A DNA stretch of 8,295 bases, taken from Vulcanimicrobiota bacterium (GTDB lineage: Bacteria > Vulcanimicrobiota > Vulcanimicrobiia > Vulcanimicrobiales > Vulcanimicrobiaceae). Position 1 is the stretch's first letter; each line of letters starts with the position of its first letter. The stretch is taken from NCBI GenBank assembly GCA_019233415.1, contig JAFAMK010000165.1, positions 1 through 8,295 on the forward strand, in the 5' to 3' direction. Of this stretch, positions 5,618 through 8,295 are shown piece by piece. The position numbers and the translations under genes were made by a program. The notes under the pieces were generated by a model. The model made no database searches. It had not been told where the DNA came from and worked only from the letters and a program-made list of their open reading frames with translations.

Positions 5618-7411
5618 GTGTCTGCCGCGCTCCTCGCCGCTCTGCTCGCCCCCGTGCTTCCCGCCGCACTCGGCGGACCGCCGCCGTTCCCCGCAGTCGT
5701 GGCGCAAGCGCAGCCCGATCCGCAGTTCGTCGCGCCGGGAATCTCGCGCGCCGACTACGCGCTGCGTACCGTTGACGGGCCGCTCGTCGTGCACATCGTC
5801 GCGGTCGACCCGCGCGAGCCGTCGGTGCGGCTCGACGCGGTCCTCGCGCACGACCGGCTCGTCTCGTCCGGCGAAACCATCTCGTCGATGGCGAACCGCA
5901 CCGGCGCGGTCGCAGGGATCAACGCCGACTACTTCGACATCGGCGCGACGAACCAGCCGCTCAACGTCGTCGTGACGAACGGCGCGCTGCTGCGCTCGCC
6001 GAGCACACGCGCCGCGCTGTGGGTCGGCCGCGACCGCAGCATCGGGATCGGCACGCTGCGCGCGACGCTCGATCCCGCGGTCGACGGAATCGCGGCCGCG
6101 GTCGGCGGCGGGCCACAACTCGTGCGCGACGGCATGCCGTACGCCGACCCGAACGCACCCGCGCCGGAGGAAACGAATCGCCGCTTCCCGCTCGCCGGCG
6201 CCGCGCTCCGCGCCGACGGCACGCTGCTGCTCGTCGTCGTCGACGGCCGCCGCCCGGAAGACTCCATCGGCCTTACGCGCCCGCAATTCGGCGCGCTTTT
6301 CCTGGGCCTCGGAGCGCGCGACGCAACCGCCTTCGATTCCGGCGGCTCCTCGACGCTCGTCGCACGCGTCCTCGGCGACGCGAACGCAAGCGTCCTGAAC
6401 GTCCCGTCGGACGGCGAAGAACGTCCCGTCGCCGACGGCCTCTTCGTCTACAGCGACGCGCCGCGCGGCACACCGGACCGCCTCGCCCTACGCCCGGACC
6501 GCGTGCGCACGCTCCCCGGCGCGCACGTTCGCATCGAAGCACGCATCGTCGACGCAGCCGGACACGCATTCGGCACCGCACCGCCGCTGCAAGGCGCAGG
6601 CGCGGCAGGCCGGCTGATCGACGGCGTCTTCACGGCAGATGCGACAACGCGGCAGGCAGACGTACCGGTGCGTTCCGGCACGCTGCGCGCGATGCTGCCG
6701 GTCGACGTCGTTCCGTCGTTGCACGCGCTGCGGCTCCTCCCGGCGCATCCGAATCCCGACCCTGGCGGAACGATCGCGTTGCATGCGGTCGGTGAGGACG
6801 CGAACGGCAACGTCGTCGAGACGACCGGCGCCGTGCGCTTCACCGCGCAGAACGGGACGGTCAGCGACGACGGATTCTTCCGCGCGGGCGCGCACGACGG
6901 CATCGTGATCGCGCGCGCGGGCGGCGCAACTGCGCGGCTCATCATCCCCGTCGGTCGCCACCTGCTGCCGCTCACGCCATTCGCCGATGCCGCGCGCTGG
7001 AGCTACGTGACCGCACCAGCACATGCACCCGGCCACCTCGCCGTCGCGGACAGCACGCTCGCGCTCGACTACGATCTCACCGGAACGACGCGCGCCGCGT
7101 ACGCGCAGACGACGCAGCCGCTCCCCGGCGAACCGGTCGCGCTCGACCTCGACGTGCAGGGTGACGCGAGCGGCGTGGGCCTGCGCGCGCGCTTCACCAA
7201 CCGCTACGGCGAGCCGGTCGCGCTGACGCTCGCGCGGCACGTCGACTGGAACGGCTGGAAACAACTGCACGTAGCGGTTCCCGGCACGCTGAACCCGCCG
7301 ATCGTGCTGACGGCGCTCTACGTCGTCCCGTCGCTCGGCGGTCCGCCGGTCCACGCCGCCGGGACCTTGCAGTTCAAAGGGGTGGGACTCGTCGAACCGG
7401 GGACGCCGTGA
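5618..7411 (+). CDS. Secreted phosphodiester glycosidase family protein (NAGPA domain) with C-terminal beta-sandwich modules
   Basis: This 597-residue protein starts with GTG at 5618; no other usual start lies upstream in the open part of the frame. Residues 1-31 are hydrophobic and Ala/Leu/Pro-rich, ending in A-Q-A, a plausible signal-peptidase site, although the n-region lacks basic residues. The NAGPA domain (PF09992 type) spans about 45-280. It has G-I-N-A-D-Y-F-D (100-107), G-G-G-P-Q-L-V-R-D-G (163-172), V-V-V-D-G-R (206-211) and D-S-G-G-S-S-T-L-V (240-248). The family includes the mammalian lysosomal enzyme that removes GlcNAc from GlcNAc-1-phosphodiesters; bacterial members often sit with exopolysaccharide genes. 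Residues about 285-430 look like Ig-like beta repeats. Residues about 440-597 resemble a jelly-roll carbohydrate-binding module, with V-D-W-N-G-W-K near 541. The expected job is cleaving sugar-phosphodiester bonds in an extracellular or envelope glycan. The gene is coupled to a polysaccharide deacetylase gene by a GTGA overlap. Confidence 0.94.
   Translation: MSAALLAALLAPVLPAALGGPPPFPAVVAQAQPDPQFVAPGISRADYALRTVDGPLVVHIVAVDPREPSVRLDAVLAHDRLVSSGETISSMANRTGAVAGINADYFDIGATNQPLNVVVTNGALLRSPSTRAALWVGRDRSIGIGTLRATLDPAVDGIAAAVGGGPQLVRDGMPYADPNAPAPEETNRRFPLAGAALRADGTLLLVVVDGRRPEDSIGLTRPQFGALFLGLGARDATAFDSGGSSTLVARVLGDANASVLNVPSDGEERPVADGLFVYSDAPRGTPDRLALRPDRVRTLPGAHVRIEARIVDAAGHAFGTAPPLQGAGAAGRLIDGVFTADATTRQADVPVRSGTLRAMLPVDVVPSLHALRLLPAHPNPDPGGTIALHAVGEDANGNVVETTGAVRFTAQNGTVSDDGFFRAGAHDGIVIARAGGATARLIIPVGRHLLPLTPFADAARWSYVTAPAHAPGHLAVADSTLALDYDLTGTTRAAYAQTTQPLPGEPVALDLDVQGDASGVGLRARFTNRYGEPVALTLARHVDWNGWKQLHVAVPGTLNPPIVLTALYVVPSLGGPPVHAAGTLQFKGVGLVEPGTP
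7408..7411 (+). other. GTGA stop/start overlap (translational coupling site)
   Basis: GTG (7408-7410) starts the deacetylase and TGA (7409-7411) ends the glycosidase. No better start exists in the preceding codons of that frame. This is the same arrangement as at 477-480. Confidence 0.8.
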
Positions 7412-8103
7412 CACCGATCCTCGCCGCACTCGTCGTGCTCATGTACCATCGCGTCGCACCGGACGTGCCGCAGAACCCCATCGGCCTGCAGCTAACCGTC
7501 GCGCCGGCGTCGTTCTCCGCGCAGCTCGACCTGATTTCGCGCGAGCGTCTGCGCGTCTACACCGCCGACGAAGCAGCACAGCGAATCGCGCGCGGCGAAC
7601 GGCTCGACGGCGTCGTGCTGACCTTCGACGACGGGCGCGTCGACGGCTACGACGTCATCTTCCCGATGCTCGAGCAACACAAGATGCACGCGACCTTCTA
7701 CGTGAACAGCTCGACGATCGACGGCCCGTTCCACATGACCTGGCGCGATTTGCGCACGATGCGCGCTGCCGGAAACGAGATCGGCTGCCACGGCCACGAG
7801 CACGTCGACCTCGCAACGCTCGACGAATCGCAGCAACGGTACCAAATCGAACACTGCCTCGACCGCGTGCAACAGCACGCCGGCGCACGCCCGCGTACGT
7901 ACGCCTACGCATCCGGCCGCTACGACACGGCGACGCGCGGGATCATTCGCCGTAGCGGACTAGAGGCGGCGATGACGGAGATTCCAGGCGAGGTCTCGCC
8001 TGGTGTCGATGCGACACAGTGGCCACGCCGCCGTGTCGACCGCGACACGACCTTGGAACAGTTCGCAGCACTCGTTGAGCCTGCTCGCTCGAACCACCAC
8101 TGA
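7408..8103 (+). CDS. Polysaccharide deacetylase (carbohydrate esterase family 4, NodB homology domain)
   Basis: The product has 231 residues. It opens with V-V-L-M-Y-H-R-V (9-16), the first strand of CE4 enzymes of the PgaB/IcaB/YadE kind. Motif 1 is T-F-D-D-G (72-76), giving catalytic Asp74 and metal-binding Asp75. Motif 2 is H-G-H-E-H (128-132), whose His128 and His132 complete the Asp-His-His metal site. Motif 3 appears as Y-A-Y-A-S-G-R-Y-D (165-173). Near the end, W-P-R-R-R-V-D-R-D-T-T-L-E-Q-F matches the usual closing motif of this subgroup. The enzyme should remove N-acetyl (or O-acetyl) groups from a surface or secreted polysaccharide. Only eight residues precede the first strand, so no ordinary signal peptide is evident; its export is unclear. 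It is co-translated with the glycosidase, which suggests both act on the same glycan. Confidence 0.94.
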   Translation: MTPILAALVVLMYHRVAPDVPQNPIGLQLTVAPASFSAQLDLISRERLRVYTADEAAQRIARGERLDGVVLTFDDGRVDGYDVIFPMLEQHKMHATFYVNSSTIDGPFHMTWRDLRTMRAAGNEIGCHGHEHVDLATLDESQQRYQIEHCLDRVQQHAGARPRTYAYASGRYDTATRGIIRRSGLEAAMTEIPGEVSPGVDATQWPRRRVDRDTTLEQFAALVEPARSNHH

Positions 8104-8170
8104 CGGTCCGTGTCCACGCTCACGAACGGTTGGGCACTTCAGCGACTTCTCAGACGTTGCGTGTACACCC
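8104..8170. other. Intergenic spacer before the lipoprotein gene
   Basis: The 67 bases between the deacetylase stop and the lipoprotein start look less GC-rich than the rest of the window. I find no convincing stem-loop terminator and no clear promoter. A weak TTGGGC at 8130-8135 lacks a matching -10 at proper spacing. Whether the lipoprotein shares the upstream transcript is open. Confidence 0.35.
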
Positions 8171-8295
8171 ATGCCTACGATGCAAGCCGTCATTCGCAAG
8201 CGCACGCTCGCCTCATTCGTAGCTGTCGCACTATTGGCCGCTTGCGGCGGCGGCGGAACTAGCGGCGGCGGTAGCGTACCGGTCACGCCGACACC
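8171..8295 (+). CDS. Lipoprotein, N-terminal part (runs off the window)
   Basis: The ATG at 8171 begins a typical lipoprotein signal peptide: a basic n-region (Arg9-Lys10-Arg11), a hydrophobic core from Leu13 to Leu22, and the lipobox L-A-A-C with Cys25 at 8243-8245. After the Cys comes a Gly/Ser-rich linker (G-G-G-G-T-S-G-G-G-S) and then Pro/Thr-rich residues up to the window end at residue 41. Gly-rich linkers of this sort hold the mature domain away from the membrane. An in-frame ATG at 8180 is an alternative start. The mature domain lies outside the window, so the function is unknown. No Shine-Dalgarno sequence is visible. Confidence 0.83.
   Translation, partial: MPTMQAVIRKRTLASFVAVALLAACGGGGTSGGGSVPVTPT

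Noticed and set aside
5538..5669. N-terminal extension of RidA to 177 residues
   Set aside because: The added 44 residues are Arg-rich, unlike any RidA N-terminus, and would overlap the start of the divergent glycosidase gene. ATG at 5537 gives the usual family length.

Overview
This is a very GC-rich (by eye clearly above 65% G+C) bacterial chromosomal window packed with protein genes. It holds nine CDS, two of them cut by the window ends. No gap between genes exceeds about 80 bases, and I see no RNA genes, insertion sequences or CRISPR arrays. Codon third positions are dominated by G/C. Start codons are ATG or GTG, and clear Shine-Dalgarno sequences are mostly absent. The gene set (a FecR-like domain, a phosphodiester glycosidase, a polysaccharide deacetylase, and a lipoprotein with a Gly-rich stretch after its Cys) resembles what I associate with Candidatus Eremiobacterota (WPS-2)/Vulcanimicrobiota. 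That taxonomic guess is inference and was not tested; another high-GC phylum is possible.

Layout. Positions 1-3572 (+) carry three co-directional genes. The first is the C-terminal part of a beta-lactamase-fold serine hydrolase. It overlaps by GTGA a small secreted DUF922-like zinc protease candidate. After 36 bases comes an 827-residue sodium:solute symporter that continues in the same frame, through what looks like a complete Sec signal peptide, into a FecR-like domain. Positions 3532-3951 (-) hold a small helical protein of unknown function whose 3' end overlaps the symporter gene. It is divergent, across only 38 bases, from a membrane-anchored class III nucleotide-cyclase homolog at 3990-5135 (+), whose catalytic residues are largely substituted and which ends in a long Pro-rich tail. 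Positions 5136-5537 (-) hold a RidA-family protein whose stop codon abuts that of the cyclase homolog. Positions 5618-8103 (+) hold a secreted phosphodiester glycosidase (NAGPA-type) overlapping by GTGA a CE4 polysaccharide deacetylase. A lipoprotein gene starts at 8171 and runs off the window.

Functional picture. Much of the window is predicted to act at the cell envelope: two polysaccharide-modifying enzymes, a transporter with an extracytoplasmic domain, a secreted protease candidate and a lipoprotein. The two most unusual items are the symporter-FecR fusion, in which signal peptidase might release the C-terminal domain, and the pseudo-cyclase, whose divergent neighbour of unknown function is a natural candidate partner. 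RidA looks like a housekeeping enzyme that happens to sit here.
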